The notes beneath the pieces are model-generated. The model was not told the origin of the DNA. It was given only the letters and a program-made list of their open reading frames with translations, and did not search any database. Made by a program: the position numbers and the translations under genes. Positions 23,649 to 33,508 of a DNA stretch of 64,000 nucleotides are shown piece after piece; the stretch's first letter is position 1; every line of letters starts with the position of its first letter. The stretch is from Weimeria sp002480925 (GTDB lineage: Bacteria; Bacillota; Clostridia; Lachnospirales; Lachnospiraceae): positions 66,757-130,756 of the forward strand of contig NZ_JBQHVU010000005.1 of assembly GCF_052064335.1 (NCBI RefSeq), in the 5' to 3' direction.

Positions 23649-24999
23649 TTATATATCAGGACTTATTGAGGATGACCCTGCGTTTGCTCCTCAGATAGTA
23701 GTTGAAGGGAATGTCTCTCTCGGACCGAAGGGATATTCCCGTTTTTCACATATATACTTCACACTTATAGACCCTGACGATCCGGCTCCTGATTATCAGA
23801 AGGCCAAGCTTTCCTGTGCAATGTGGAAGAGCACGGTGGAAAGAGGCGGTCTTACCTATGAAATGAAAAACGGTGACAATATCCGGGTCACAGGAAGGAT
23901 TGCCGTCTATGGGGCGAGGAGTCAGTACCAGCTGATTGCCACAAGGATAGAAAATGCCGGAGCCGGTAAGCTTGAGGAGGCAAAGAGGGCTCTGTTTAAT
24001 GAGCTTAGAGCCAGGGGATATTTCGAGGCAGACCATAAGAAGCCTATACCGGCATATATCACCCGGGTAGGTATAGTTACCTCTCCGACAGGTGAGGCTG
24101 TCCATGATATAATCAGGAATATTCAGCTAAGGAATCCTCATGTGGAGATATATCTGGTACCTGCACTTGTACAGGGAGATGAGGCAGCTCGGTCTATCGC
24201 AGAGGCCCTTTATATAATAGACAGGCTCGGAATGGATGTGATCATCTGCGGAAGAGGAGGAGGAAGCCCCGAGGACCTGATGGCCTTTTCATCAATAGAG
24301 GTAGCTCAGGCTATTTATGACTGCGAGACACCTGTGATCTCTGCGGTAGGACATGAGCCGGATATGTCGATATCCGACTACGTTGCCGATCTTCGTGTGG
24401 CTACTCCTACGGCTGCAGCAATGCAGATCTTTGATTATAGAAGCTTCTGTGAGGATCTTGACCGTCGGAGAGATGAGCTTAAGGGCAGGATCAACCACAG
24501 GATCATGGAGGCAGAGCTCCATCTGAGAAGAGTAAAGGAGCAGGTGGATAAGGGCGCACCAGATCTTTTTCTTGCCAGAATGGAAAAGGAGCTTATACGG
24601 CTTAGGAAGACGATCGAATACAGTATTTCTGACAAGCTTAAGGACAGGGAGACTGTTATGTCCGGATACGGCCCTTTCCTTAAGAATGCCCTTGATCTAA
24701 AGCTTGGCTCAGTCACAGGCGCTCTGTCCCTTGCAGCGGCCTCGCTTCCTCAGGCTATGGGGAAAAAGCTTGAAAACCGGACAAACACCCTGCGCCTTGC
24801 AGCACAGAAAATAGAGTATTCCTCTCCGCTAAAGAAGCTTTCAGATGGATATGCCTATGTAGAGGGGGATAAGGGAAGGATCACAAGTGTCAGTCAGGTG
24901 AAAAGGGATGACCAGATAAGACTCACTCTTTCAGATGGTATGATCGAGTCCAGAGTTGATAAGATAAAGGAGAAGGACATTGCCGGCAAAGAAGAATAA
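23614..24999 (+). CDS. xseA: Exodeoxyribonuclease VII large subunit
   Basis: 461 residues: an N-terminal OB-fold (about 1-100: VWTVAKLNNYISGLIEDD, VEGNVSLGPKGYSRFSHIYFTL), the catalytic core (about 115-310) with VGIVTSPTGEAVHDI, IICGRGGGSPEDLMAFSS and ISAVGHEPDMSISDYVADLRVATPTAAA, then the long coiled-coil that binds XseB. GTG start within nusB, with GGAGAG upstream. Single-strand-specific exonuclease. xseB overlaps its 3' end by 20 bases. Confidence 0.96.
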   Translation: MNRVWTVAKLNNYISGLIEDDPAFAPQIVVEGNVSLGPKGYSRFSHIYFTLIDPDDPAPDYQKAKLSCAMWKSTVERGGLTYEMKNGDNIRVTGRIAVYGARSQYQLIATRIENAGAGKLEEAKRALFNELRARGYFEADHKKPIPAYITRVGIVTSPTGEAVHDIIRNIQLRNPHVEIYLVPALVQGDEAARSIAEALYIIDRLGMDVIICGRGGGSPEDLMAFSSIEVAQAIYDCETPVISAVGHEPDMSISDYVADLRVATPTAAAMQIFDYRSFCEDLDRRRDELKGRINHRIMEAELHLRRVKEQVDKGAPDLFLARMEKELIRLRKTIEYSISDKLKDRETVMSGYGPFLKNALDLKLGSVTGALSLAAASLPQAMGKKLENRTNTLRLAAQKIEYSSPLKKLSDGYAYVEGDKGRITSVSQVKRDDQIRLTLSDGMIESRVDKIKEKDIAGKEE

Positions 25000-25213
25000 A
25001 AGTGTCACAATAGAGGAAAACCTGGAGGAGCTCGACAGGATAGCTGCTCAGATGTCTGATCCCACGGTAAGCCTTGAGGATTCCTTCAGCCTCTATGAGG
25101 AGGGTATCAGAAGGATAAAGGAATGCAATCAGGCTATAGCCAGCGTCAGGCAGAGAGTAGAAAAGCTCGAGGCAGATGGAACGGTATCGGATTTTTTGGG
25201 TGATGAGCAATGA
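24980..25213 (+). CDS. xseB: Exodeoxyribonuclease VII small subunit
   Basis: 77 residues, the usual size: TIEENLEELDRIAAQMSDPTVSLEDSFSLYEEGIRRIKECNQAI is the XseB signature of two helices that pack on the XseA coiled-coil. TTG start, with AAAGGAGAAGG just upstream, inside the xseA 3' end. Its stop overlaps the ispA start (ATGA). Confidence 0.93.
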   Translation: MPAKKNKSVTIEENLEELDRIAAQMSDPTVSLEDSFSLYEEGIRRIKECNQAIASVRQRVEKLEADGTVSDFLGDEQ

Positions 25214-26139
25214 AGACATTTGATGACAGAAGAAAAGAAGCGGATCAGATCATAGAGGGTTTTCTCCGTGAGGAAAAGGGATATGACAGGACTCTGATAG
25301 AAGCGATGAACTACAGCATAAGGGCAGGCGGAAAGAGACTGCGCCCTGTACTGCTGCAGTCCTTCGGCCGTATGTACGGAGCGGATGAGAAGAGACTCCA
25401 TCCCTTCATGGCTGCGATAGAGATGATCCATACCTATTCTCTGGTGCATGATGATCTGCCGGCAATGGATAATGATATGCTCCGCCGTGGAAAGCCTACT
25501 ACACATGCCAGATTCGGAGAGGCAATGGCTATACTTGCAGGAGATGCTCTTTTGAATGAGGCCTTTACAATAATGTCTGACGAGACAAAGAGGACTCTTT
25601 TCGCTGAAGACGGACCCCTGCTCGACGAGTGCTTTGGAGAGGTATATGCGACAAGCTTTATCAGTAAATATGCCGGAGTCGATGGGATGGCCGGAGGGCA
25701 GAGTCTTGATGTCGAGACGGACAAGCTGGGACGGGATGTGACAGGAGAAGAGATTCATTATATATACCGGAACAAGACCTCAGCCCTGCTTGAGGCTTCT
25801 ATGCTGGCAGGAGCAGTGCTTGGAGGATCCGGCGTTGGAAAGGATATTTCCCTTATCGCCAGTGCAGGAAAGGACATAGGATTCGCCTTCCAGATAAGAG
25901 ATGATATCCTGGATATAGAGGGAGATGAAAGTATCATAGGCAAGGAGACCGGTCAGGATAAAAGGAACGGCAAGAGTACCTTTGTATCGATCCATGGAAT
26001 AGAGGAAAGCGAGGCCTTCATAAGGGACTATACCGAGGAGGCAAAGACTCATATTTCAAATCTCGAAAATGTAAAGGATGAGGAAGAAAGGATCTTTGTA
26101 CTGGATCTGTTTGACGCTCTTACAGAAAGAAATCACTGA
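25210..26139 (+). CDS. ispA: Geranyl/farnesyl diphosphate synthase
   Basis: 309 residues, all-helical prenyltransferase. The first Asp-rich motif DDLPAMDND (about 79-87) and the second, DDILD (about 232-236), bind the Mg-diphosphate substrates; AGGKRLRP near residue 39 is the IPP-binding loop. The residues preceding the first motif (EMIHTYSLVH) are of the short-chain bacterial type. It condenses IPP with DMAPP to C10/C15 in the cytosol, using precursors from the MEP pathway that starts with Dxs, encoded by the next gene. Confidence 0.93.
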   Translation: MKTFDDRRKEADQIIEGFLREEKGYDRTLIEAMNYSIRAGGKRLRPVLLQSFGRMYGADEKRLHPFMAAIEMIHTYSLVHDDLPAMDNDMLRRGKPTTHARFGEAMAILAGDALLNEAFTIMSDETKRTLFAEDGPLLDECFGEVYATSFISKYAGVDGMAGGQSLDVETDKLGRDVTGEEIHYIYRNKTSALLEASMLAGAVLGGSGVGKDISLIASAGKDIGFAFQIRDDILDIEGDESIIGKETGQDKRNGKSTFVSIHGIEESEAFIRDYTEEAKTHISNLENVKDEEERIFVLDLFDALTERNH

Positions 26140-28043
26140 TGCTATTAGAGAAGATAAACGAACCAAACGATATCAAAAAGCTTTCTCCCGATGAGCTTCC
26201 TGTTCTTGCCAAGGAGATAAGGACCTTTCTTTTAAAGACCCTGTCTGTTACCGGGGGACATGTAGCGAGCAATCTAGGAGACGTTGAGCTTACGATCGCT
26301 CTTCACAGGGTGCTTGATTTCCCATCTGACAAGCTGATCTGGGATGTAGGACATCAGAGCTATACCCACAAGATACTTACAGGACGACGGGACCAATTTG
26401 CCTCCTTAAGGCAGTATGGCGGTATATCCGGATTTATGAATCCGGATGAAAGCAGCTGCGATCCCTTTATTTCAGGACACAGCTCGACCTCTATAGCAGT
26501 CGCCTCAGGGCTTGCTCAGGCAAGACAGCTGAAGGGAGGCAGGGAGAATGTCGTAGCCGTGATAGGAGACGGAGCCCTTACGGGAGGACTCGCATATGAG
26601 GCATTGAATAACGTCTCCCGCCTAAAAAGCAATCTGACCATTATCCTGAATGACAACCATATGTCTATCTCTGAAAATGTCGGAGGCATGAGCACACATC
26701 TAAGCTCCCTTAGAACCTCATCAGGCTACAAGGGACTAAAGAATGATATAGAGGAGAGCTTAAGAAAGATACCTGGCGGCGAGCAGGCCATAAAAAGGAT
26801 AAGAAGGACCAAGAACGGGATCAAGCAGCTACTTATCCCCGGCATGATCTTTGAGAACATGGGTATAATGTACTTAGGCCCGGTCGACGGTCATGACATA
26901 GGATCCATGATCCGTCTCATAAGGCAGGCACTGACTGTCGAGGGGCCGGTGATAGTTCATGCTGTCACGAGAAAGGGGAAGGGATATCTGCCCGCAGAGA
27001 AGAATCCCTCTCTTTTCCATGGTATAGGTCCCTTTGATCTGGCAACGGGAAAGCCGCTCCAGAAAAAGGAGAAGCCTGACTATACGGATATATTCTCAAG
27101 AACACTTGTAGGCGAGGCAGAGAGGGATAAAAGAATAGTCGCTGTTACAGCTGCAATGGGGATCGGGACAGGACTTCGCAGGTTCAGAAGGGATTTCCCG
27201 GACAGATATTTCGATGTAGGGATAGCTGAGGGCTATGGGACCACCTTTACTGCAGGACTTGCAGCAGGCGGAATGCTGCCTGTTTTTGCGGTATATTCCT
27301 CATTCCTTCAGAGGGGCTTTGACCAGCTGATACATGATGTGGCGATAGGCGGCTACCACTGCGTGTTTGCTGTAGACAGGGCAGGTATAGTAGGACGCGA
27401 CGGGATAACCCATCAGGGCATTTTCGACTTGTCATATCTGACTATGGTCCCCGGAGTTACAGTAATGGCTCCCAAGGATGGCAGGGAGCTTAAGAGGATG
27501 CTTACATTTGCCATCAGGGAGATGAATTCTCCTGTAGCGATCAGATATCCGAGAGGTGAGGCGGCTGACCTCTCAGAAGAGAGTCTGTTCGGAGATGGTG
27601 AGCCGATAGAGTATGCAAGGGCAGAGATCATAAAGAAAAAGAGCAGCGACCGGGTATTGCTGTTTGCGATCGGAAGCATGGTAGGGACCGCTATAGAGGC
27701 AGAGGCCATTCTAAATGATGCCGGAATTCCTGTCAGCGTGGTAAACGCCAGATTTGCAGCGCCGCTTGATAAGGATTTTCTTACCCGTGAATGTGACGGA
27801 TATGATCTGATCGTTTCTATGGAGGAGAATGTCAGATCCGGCGGCTTTGGAGAAAAGGTCCTGTCAGTGCTTGCCCAGTCAGGCTACAGAGGCGACTTCC
27901 TAAATATCTCCATTCCCGATGAGTTCGTTCCTCATGGCAGTTGTGAGGAACTGAAACGTGAGACTGGGCTTGATGCCAGCTCTGTTGCAGCCGCCATCAT
28001 CAAGCGGATAGAGGATCAGAAGATACGTGGAGGCTCTAGATGA
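26139..28043 (+). CDS. dxs: 1-deoxy-D-xylulose-5-phosphate synthase
   Basis: 634 residues, full length. Thiamine-diphosphate binding: VIGDGALTGGLAYEALNN with the metal-binding ILNDNHMSIS further on; substrate and core motifs GGHVASNLGDVELTIALH, SGHSSTSIAVASGLA, DVGIAEGYGTTFTAGLA (catalytic Glu), DRAGIVGRDGITHQG and the C-terminal transketolase domain. It makes DXP from pyruvate and glyceraldehyde-3-phosphate, the first step of the MEP isoprenoid pathway. The start overlaps the ispA stop (TGATG). The start codon is one base inside the previous gene, so coupling is likely. Confidence 0.96.
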   Translation: MLLEKINEPNDIKKLSPDELPVLAKEIRTFLLKTLSVTGGHVASNLGDVELTIALHRVLDFPSDKLIWDVGHQSYTHKILTGRRDQFASLRQYGGISGFMNPDESSCDPFISGHSSTSIAVASGLAQARQLKGGRENVVAVIGDGALTGGLAYEALNNVSRLKSNLTIILNDNHMSISENVGGMSTHLSSLRTSSGYKGLKNDIEESLRKIPGGEQAIKRIRRTKNGIKQLLIPGMIFENMGIMYLGPVDGHDIGSMIRLIRQALTVEGPVIVHAVTRKGKGYLPAEKNPSLFHGIGPFDLATGKPLQKKEKPDYTDIFSRTLVGEAERDKRIVAVTAAMGIGTGLRRFRRDFPDRYFDVGIAEGYGTTFTAGLAAGGMLPVFAVYSSFLQRGFDQLIHDVAIGGYHCVFAVDRAGIVGRDGITHQGIFDLSYLTMVPGVTVMAPKDGRELKRMLTFAIREMNSPVAIRYPRGEAADLSEESLFGDGEPIEYARAEIIKKKSSDRVLLFAIGSMVGTAIEAEAILNDAGIPVSVVNARFAAPLDKDFLTRECDGYDLIVSMEENVRSGGFGEKVLSVLAQSGYRGDFLNISIPDEFVPHGSCEELKRETGLDASSVAAAIIKRIEDQKIRGGSR

Positions 28044-28846
28044 AGAAAAGACTGGATGTCCTTTTAGTCGAGAGAGGACTTGCTCCGTCAAGAGAACGTG
28101 CCAAGGCATACATAATGGAGGGCAAGGTCTATGTAGACGAACAGAAGGAGGATAAGGCCGGGACTACCTTTCCAGAGGATGCGAGGATCGAGATCCATGG
28201 CAGGAAGCTTATCTATGTAAGCCGCGGAGGGCTTAAGCTTGAAAAGGCCATAAAGACCTTTCCTATAGATCTTACTGGAGCAGTCTGCATGGACATAGGA
28301 GCCTCGACAGGGGGCTTTACCGACTGCATGCTGCGTAACGGCGCTTCTAAGGTCTATTCTGTTGATGTGGGCTACGGACAGTTCGCTTATTCGCTGAGAC
28401 AGGACGAGAGGGTTGTCGTGATGGAAAGGACCAATGTCAGATATATGAAGCCGTCTGATATAGGAGAGCTTCTTGATTTTGCCTCATGTGATGTATCCTT
28501 TATTTCTCTTTCAAAGGTGCTTCCTGCTGTATATCCAATGCTAAGGGACGGGGCCGGAATGGTCTGCCTTATAAAGCCCCAGTTCGAGGCAGGCAGGGAG
28601 AATGTAGGGAAGCGCGGAGTGGTGAGGGATCCGGCCGTACACAGACAGGTGATAGAGAATGTTTTTTATTTTACTAAAAAGACCGGCTTTTCTGTACGGG
28701 GGCTGACCTACTCTCCGATTAAGGGCCCGAACGGCAATATAGAATATCTGATGTATATTGCTAAAAGCGATGACAGGGAGAATGATACCCGGGAAATGAT
28801 AGATGACGTGGTAAGAGAGGCTCATAAGGAGCTTGATAAGAAATGA
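28040..28846 (+). CDS. tlyA: TlyA-family rRNA (cytidine-2'-O)-methyltransferase
   Basis: 268 residues: an N-terminal S4 RNA-binding domain (about 1-60: RLDVLLVERGLAPSRERAKAYIMEGKVYV) and a FtsJ/RrmJ-like methyltransferase domain with DIGASTGGFTDCMLRNGA (SAM loop), VDVGYGQ, DVSFISLSKVLPA and LIKPQFEAGRE. TlyA homologues 2'-O-methylate rRNA and can influence ribosome-targeting peptide antibiotics; some are described as haemolysins. Conserved position between dxs and nadK, with four-base overlaps on both sides. Confidence 0.94.
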   Translation: MKKRLDVLLVERGLAPSRERAKAYIMEGKVYVDEQKEDKAGTTFPEDARIEIHGRKLIYVSRGGLKLEKAIKTFPIDLTGAVCMDIGASTGGFTDCMLRNGASKVYSVDVGYGQFAYSLRQDERVVVMERTNVRYMKPSDIGELLDFASCDVSFISLSKVLPAVYPMLRDGAGMVCLIKPQFEAGRENVGKRGVVRDPAVHRQVIENVFYFTKKTGFSVRGLTYSPIKGPNGNIEYLMYIAKSDDRENDTREMIDDVVREAHKELDKK

Positions 28847-29688
28847 AGAACTTTCTGATACTCACTAAAGAAGACAGTCCCAGGATGGAGTCATTCATCA
28901 GAGAGATAATCACCTTTCTAAATGATAATGGCGCAAAGGGGCAGAGCGCAGTCTTAAGAAAGGAGGACGCCAGCAGGCCTATAGAGGTTTTTGATGGCTG
29001 TGAATGCATAATCACTGTCGGCGGAGACGGAACTATGATAAGGGCTGCTGTAAGGACAGTTGAGGCCCAGGTCCCGCTTATCGGTATCAATAAGGGACAT
29101 CTTGGGTATCTCTGTGATCTGGATCAGACCTCCTACAGGGAGGCTCTTAAGAGACTTATCGAAGGAGACTACGATGTAGAGGAGAGGATGCTTCTCGAGG
29201 GAAGGGTCGTCTCAGAGGACGGCTCGCCTAAAAGCGGCAGCATAGTGGCTGTAAATGATATAGTGATCACCAGTCATAACGGGCTTCAGGTCGTGCATCT
29301 GTCTGTAGATGTAAACGGAGAGCGGCTGACCTCGTTTAATGGAGATGGTATCATCTTTGCCACACCGACTGGATCTACAGCCTACAATCTTTCCACAGGA
29401 GGCCCCATAGTAGATCCCAAAACCTCGCTAATCCTGATGACGCCTCTGAATGCCCATGTGGTAGGGATGAGAAGCATAGTCCTTGATGATACAGCCATGA
29501 TCAGTGCAAGGGTGACCAGGAGGAATCAGGATGAGCTAAACGCTGCAGCCGCCTTTGACGGCACGACTTCTATCATGCTTAAGGACGGAGACATGGTTCA
29601 GGTAAAAAGATCAGGAAAGACTGTTAAATTTGTCAGGCTCTCAAGGATCAATTTCCTTGACAGGATCAGGAGCAAGCTGCCATACTGA
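28843..29688 (+). CDS. nadK: NAD kinase
   Basis: 281 residues of the PpnK family. TVGGDGTMIRAA (about 58-69) is the GGDGT phosphate-binding motif and NKGHLGYL, DGIIFATPTGSTAYNLSTGGPIVDP and the MTPLNAHVV region complete the signature. It phosphorylates NAD to NADP. It starts inside the tlyA stop (ATGA). argR follows after 32 nt with its own AATTGGAGA ribosome site. Confidence 0.95.
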   Translation: MKNFLILTKEDSPRMESFIREIITFLNDNGAKGQSAVLRKEDASRPIEVFDGCECIITVGGDGTMIRAAVRTVEAQVPLIGINKGHLGYLCDLDQTSYREALKRLIEGDYDVEERMLLEGRVVSEDGSPKSGSIVAVNDIVITSHNGLQVVHLSVDVNGERLTSFNGDGIIFATPTGSTAYNLSTGGPIVDPKTSLILMTPLNAHVVGMRSIVLDDTAMISARVTRRNQDELNAAAAFDGTTSIMLKDGDMVQVKRSGKTVKFVRLSRINFLDRIRSKLPY

Positions 29689-29720
29689 TATAGGCCGCCT
29701 GCCGGTTAATTGGAGAAAGA

Positions 29721-30170
29721 ATGAAGAATACCAGACAGAAAAAAATACTAGAGCTCATTATAAAGTATGAGATCTCGACACAGGAGGAGCTTTTGGAAAA
29801 GCTTCGAGAAAGCGGCTGTGACGTGACTCAGGCCACTGTTTCGAGGGATATAAGGGAGATGAAGCTCACAAAGATCGAGACAAACGGAAGACTCCGCTAT
29901 GTTGCCTATAAGGAAAGCGATGGCGATCTGAATGAGAAGTACAGGAAAGTGCTAAGAGAGGGCTTTCTGTCGATGGACAATGCTATGAACATTCTTGTGA
30001 TAAAGACCATATCCGGAATGGCTATGGCGGTCGCAGCTGCCCTTGATTCGATGGAATATAATGAGATAGTCGGATGTATCGCAGGGGATGATACGGTAAT
30101 GTGTGCAGTAAGGAGTGTTTCGGATACAGTTAGTCTGATGGATAAGCTCCGCAGGATAATAGACAGATAA
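29721..30170 (+). CDS. argR: Arginine repressor ArgR/AhrC
   Basis: 149 residues: an N-terminal winged helix (KNTRQKKILELIIKYEISTQEELLEKLRESGCDVTQATVSRDIREM, with the SRD recognition helix) and the hexamerisation/arginine-binding domain (ISGMAMAVAAALDSMEYNEIVGCIAGDDTVMCAVRS, with the GDDT ligand residues). It should bind ARG boxes and control arginine synthesis and breakdown. The placement before recN is the standard Firmicutes order. Confidence 0.94.
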   Translation: MKNTRQKKILELIIKYEISTQEELLEKLRESGCDVTQATVSRDIREMKLTKIETNGRLRYVAYKESDGDLNEKYRKVLREGFLSMDNAMNILVIKTISGMAMAVAAALDSMEYNEIVGCIAGDDTVMCAVRSVSDTVSLMDKLRRIIDR

Positions 30171-30191
30171 AATGTCAAGGGAGGTATGCAG

Positions 30192-31856
30192 ATGCTGGAG
30201 AATTTACGGGTAGAGAATCTGGCTCTTATAGATCATGAGGAAATTGAGTTTACAGAAGGACTTAATGTAATGACCGGAGAGACCGGGGCAGGAAAGTCGA
30301 TAATACTTGGAGCTCTTAATCTGTCTCTTGGTGGAAAGATAAACAGGGGTATGGTAAGGGACAACGAAAGGGATGCCTATGTCGAGGCAGTGTTTACGCT
30401 TAGTCCCGCCGAGGAGAAGAGACTTACTGACCAGGGCTTTATGGTCTATGACAGTCAGCTTATCCTGTCGAGAAGGATAAAGGGGGCAAAGAGTGTCGCC
30501 AGGATAAATGGGGAGACAGTACCGGCTGCAAGGCTTGCAGAGGCAGGGAGGGAACTTATAGATATATACGGGCAGAGAGAGCATCAGTCTCTTTCTGATC
30601 CAAGAAAGCATCTGGCGATCCTGGATTCATTTGTGAAAAATGAGCTTGATCCTCTGCTCGATCAGCTCGCCCCTGTATACAGGGAGTATTCTGCTCTCTG
30701 CAGGGAGGCAAAGGAAGCAGACATGGATGAGTCCGAGAGAAAGAGGGATATATCATATCTGACCCATGTCTCGAATGAGATAGAAGAGGCAGGCTTAGAG
30801 GACGGAGAGGATCAGGAGACAGAGGATAGCTACCGCAGGATGTCGGGCGCAGAAAAGACTGCCAAGGGTCTTTCCCAGATAGATGGCCTTCTTTTTGAAC
30901 AGGCTGATGTGCTTTCACTTATAGGACAGTCACAGAGGGTCTTATCAGAGATAGCTGACGGCGACAGCTCACTCTCCTCGCTTTCATCGACTCTTGATGA
31001 CGCATATGATATTCTGGATGGATTCTCCCATGATATAAGAAAGGCAGCGGACGATCTGACATTCGAGCCGGAGGAATTCAGGCAGGTAAGCGAGAGACTG
31101 GACCTGATAAATGATCTGAAGGCCAAGTACGGCAGGACCATAGACGATATCAGGAAGACAAAGGAGGACGCCGACAGAAGACTAGAGCAGCTTCTGGATC
31201 ATGAGGCATATATGAAGTCCCTTGAAAAAAGGATCGCAGACACAAAGGAGAGGCTTGAGAGTCTGTGCATAAAGGCGGAGGAGATCCGAAAAAAAGGAGC
31301 CGATGACCTGTCTTCTCAGGTGAAGAAATCGTTAAATAATCTTAACTTCTTAAAGGCTGACTTTTCGGTATCGCTTAAAAGAAAGGGATACTCACAGACA
31401 GGATTCAATGACGCAGAGTTCCTTATATCGACAAATCCTGGCGAGCCGGTGAAGCCGCTGTCACAGGTGGCCTCAGGAGGAGAAATGTCAAGAATAATGC
31501 TTGCAATAAAGACCGTACTTGCATCCTCATACGATACAGGCACTATGATATTTGATGAGATAGATACAGGTATAAGCGGACGTACAGCCTCGGCGGTGGC
31601 GCGTGAGCTTGATAAGGTCTCAAAGGGGCGCCAGGTCATCCTGATCACCCATCTTCCTCAGATAGCAGCTCTTTCAGACAGGCATTTCCTGATAGAGAAG
31701 TCGGCATCGGACGATTCGACGGTATCAAGTATCAGGGAGCTAAGAGAGGATGAGATCATAGACGAGCTGTCAAGGATGATAGGGGGAGACGTGATCACCG
31801 ACGCAGTAAGGGAGAGCGCGAGGGAGCTAAGAGAGGCAAAGGTTAAATCTGTATAA
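30192..31856 (+). CDS. recN: DNA repair protein RecN
   Basis: 554 residues, an SMC-like ATPase. Walker A GETGAGKS lies about residue 30 of the chosen frame, the ABC signature VASGGEMSRIMLAIK near 437 and Walker B MIFDEIDTGISG near 466, with a coiled-coil (about 155-360) between. It acts in double-strand-break repair. The start at 30192 is preferred to 30186 because AGGGAGG is only one base from the earlier ATG and 7 nt from this one. It is the last gene of the long operon. Confidence 0.95.
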   Translation: MLENLRVENLALIDHEEIEFTEGLNVMTGETGAGKSIILGALNLSLGGKINRGMVRDNERDAYVEAVFTLSPAEEKRLTDQGFMVYDSQLILSRRIKGAKSVARINGETVPAARLAEAGRELIDIYGQREHQSLSDPRKHLAILDSFVKNELDPLLDQLAPVYREYSALCREAKEADMDESERKRDISYLTHVSNEIEEAGLEDGEDQETEDSYRRMSGAEKTAKGLSQIDGLLFEQADVLSLIGQSQRVLSEIADGDSSLSSLSSTLDDAYDILDGFSHDIRKAADDLTFEPEEFRQVSERLDLINDLKAKYGRTIDDIRKTKEDADRRLEQLLDHEAYMKSLEKRIADTKERLESLCIKAEEIRKKGADDLSSQVKKSLNNLNFLKADFSVSLKRKGYSQTGFNDAEFLISTNPGEPVKPLSQVASGGEMSRIMLAIKTVLASSYDTGTMIFDEIDTGISGRTASAVARELDKVSKGRQVILITHLPQIAALSDRHFLIEKSASDDSTVSSIRELREDEIIDELSRMIGGDVITDAVRESARELREAKVKSV

Positions 31857-31861
31857 ATGTA

Positions 31862-31890
31862 TTGCGGTTCATAGTCATTTTGGCTAAAAT
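31862..31890 (+). promoter_or_regulatory. Promoter of galT
   Basis: TTGCGG (31862-31867) and TAAAAT (31885-31890) with 17 nt spacing, about 30 nt before the galT start. Confidence 0.5.
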
Positions 31891-31919
31891 GTGGATGGGA
31901 TAGAAAGTGAGGTTATAAA

Positions 31920-33413
31920 ATGCCAGACAGGTATATTAAGGAACTAGTAAACTATGGTATCTCATCCGGACTTACGCCTGAGTGCGAGAGGATCTATACC
32001 ACGAACCTCCTGCTAAGGGAAATGCATGTTGACAGCTATGATGATTCGGTAGAGACATTTGATGATGATCTCGAGACCATACTTGGTGGTCTTCTTGATG
32101 ATGCAAGGAGCCGCGGGATAATAGGCGAGGGCACTACAGAGGGGGATCTGTTTGATACTGCCCTTATGAACACTCTTATTCCAAGACCATCGGAGGTTAC
32201 GAGGATATTCTGGGATAAGTACAGCAGGTCAGCTTTGGATGCTACAGACTGGTTCTATGATTTTTCAAGAAAGACCAATTATATCAGGACCTATCGTGTC
32301 GCAAGGGATATGAAGTGGAAGACCTCCACTCCTTATGGGGACCTTGATATCACGATAAATCTCTCAAAGCCTGAAAAGGATCCAAAGGCAATAGCAGCAG
32401 CCAGGAACAATAAGAATGCATCATATCCGAAATGCCAGCTCTGTATGGAAAACGAGGGATATGCCGGTAGACTTGATCATCCCGCCAGAGAGAACCACAG
32501 GATCATACCTCTTACTATAAACGGCAGCAAGTGGGGCTTCCAGTATTCACCCTATGTATATTTCAATGAGCACTGCATTGTCTTCAACGGGCAGCATACC
32601 CCTATGAAGATAGACAGGGCGGCATTTGAGAAGCTGTTTGATTTCATTTCACAGTTTCCTCATTATTTCCTCGGATCAAATGCAGATCTTCCTATAGTCG
32701 GAGGGTCGATCCTCACCCATGATCATTTCCAGGGAGGACATTATACGTTTGCGATGGAAAAGGCAGAGTTTACAGATATGTTTACCGTGAATGGATACGA
32801 GGATGTGACAAGCGGTATCATAAAGTGGCCTCTGTCAGTGATCAGACTTCAGGGAAGGGACAGGAAGCGTGTCATAGATCTGGCTGACCATATCCTTAAG
32901 AGCTGGAGAGGCTATACGGACGAGTCTGCCTTTATCTTTGCTAAGACAGACGGAGAGCCTCATAATACCATCACTCCTATAGCCAGGAAGCATGGAGATA
33001 TATATGAGCTCGATCTTGCGCTTAGGAATAATATCACCACAGAGGAGCATCCGCTTGGAGTATTTCATCCGCATGAGAAGCTCCATCATATCAAGAAAGA
33101 GAATATAGGACTTATCGAGGTGATGGGACTTGCAGTCCTTCCTTCAAGGCTTCAGAAGGAGATCTTCGTTGAGCTTGCAGATGCGCTTGTAGACCATAAG
33201 GATATAAGCTCTATAGAGGATCTAAAAAAGCATGCCGACTGGGTAAGAGAGTTTGCTCCTAAATATCCGCAGGGCTTTACCCGTGAAAATATAGACGGTA
33301 TCCTGAAGGAGGAGATCGGACAGGTATTCCGTGAGGTTTTAGAGGATGCCGGAGTGTTCAAGCTGACAAAAGAAGGACACGAGGCCTTCCTCAGATTTGT
33401 GAATATATTATGA
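31920..33413 (+). CDS. galT: UDP-glucose--hexose-1-phosphate uridylyltransferase (type 2)
   Basis: 497 residues, the long Firmicutes (type 2) form, distinct from the 350-residue E. coli form. The N-terminal third contains DYDD-rich helices; the active region has ILTHDHFQGG (HxHxQ-type catalytic His, about residue 264) and FNEHCIVFNGQHTPMKIDR; a CQLC pair near 177 may bind metal. It exchanges UMP between UDP-glucose and galactose-1-phosphate (Leloir pathway). No galK or galE lies beside it. It has a likely own promoter at 31862 and a terminator immediately after. Confidence 0.94.
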   Translation: MPDRYIKELVNYGISSGLTPECERIYTTNLLLREMHVDSYDDSVETFDDDLETILGGLLDDARSRGIIGEGTTEGDLFDTALMNTLIPRPSEVTRIFWDKYSRSALDATDWFYDFSRKTNYIRTYRVARDMKWKTSTPYGDLDITINLSKPEKDPKAIAAARNNKNASYPKCQLCMENEGYAGRLDHPARENHRIIPLTINGSKWGFQYSPYVYFNEHCIVFNGQHTPMKIDRAAFEKLFDFISQFPHYFLGSNADLPIVGGSILTHDHFQGGHYTFAMEKAEFTDMFTVNGYEDVTSGIIKWPLSVIRLQGRDRKRVIDLADHILKSWRGYTDESAFIFAKTDGEPHNTITPIARKHGDIYELDLALRNNITTEEHPLGVFHPHEKLHHIKKENIGLIEVMGLAVLPSRLQKEIFVELADALVDHKDISSIEDLKKHADWVREFAPKYPQGFTRENIDGILKEEIGQVFREVLEDAGVFKLTKEGHEAFLRFVNIL

Positions 33414-33419
33414 TACAGG

Positions 33420-33451
33420 TACCACATCCTTTATGGATGTGGTATACTTTT
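33420..33451 (+). terminator. Terminator after galT
   Basis: Ten-bp perfect stem TACCACATCC / GGATGTGGTA, loop TTTAT, followed by TACTTTTG. Confidence 0.8.
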
Positions 33452-33508
33452 GCGTGGAAAAATTGTCATGAAGGGATCTGATCCTTTCTACGGAGAATGG
33501 AGGAAATA

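Noticed and set aside
33452..33508. PyrR-type attenuator before pyrB
   Set aside because: Only a 7-bp hairpin (GAAGGGA/TCCTTTC) is present, without the anti-terminator and PyrR-binding loop pattern.
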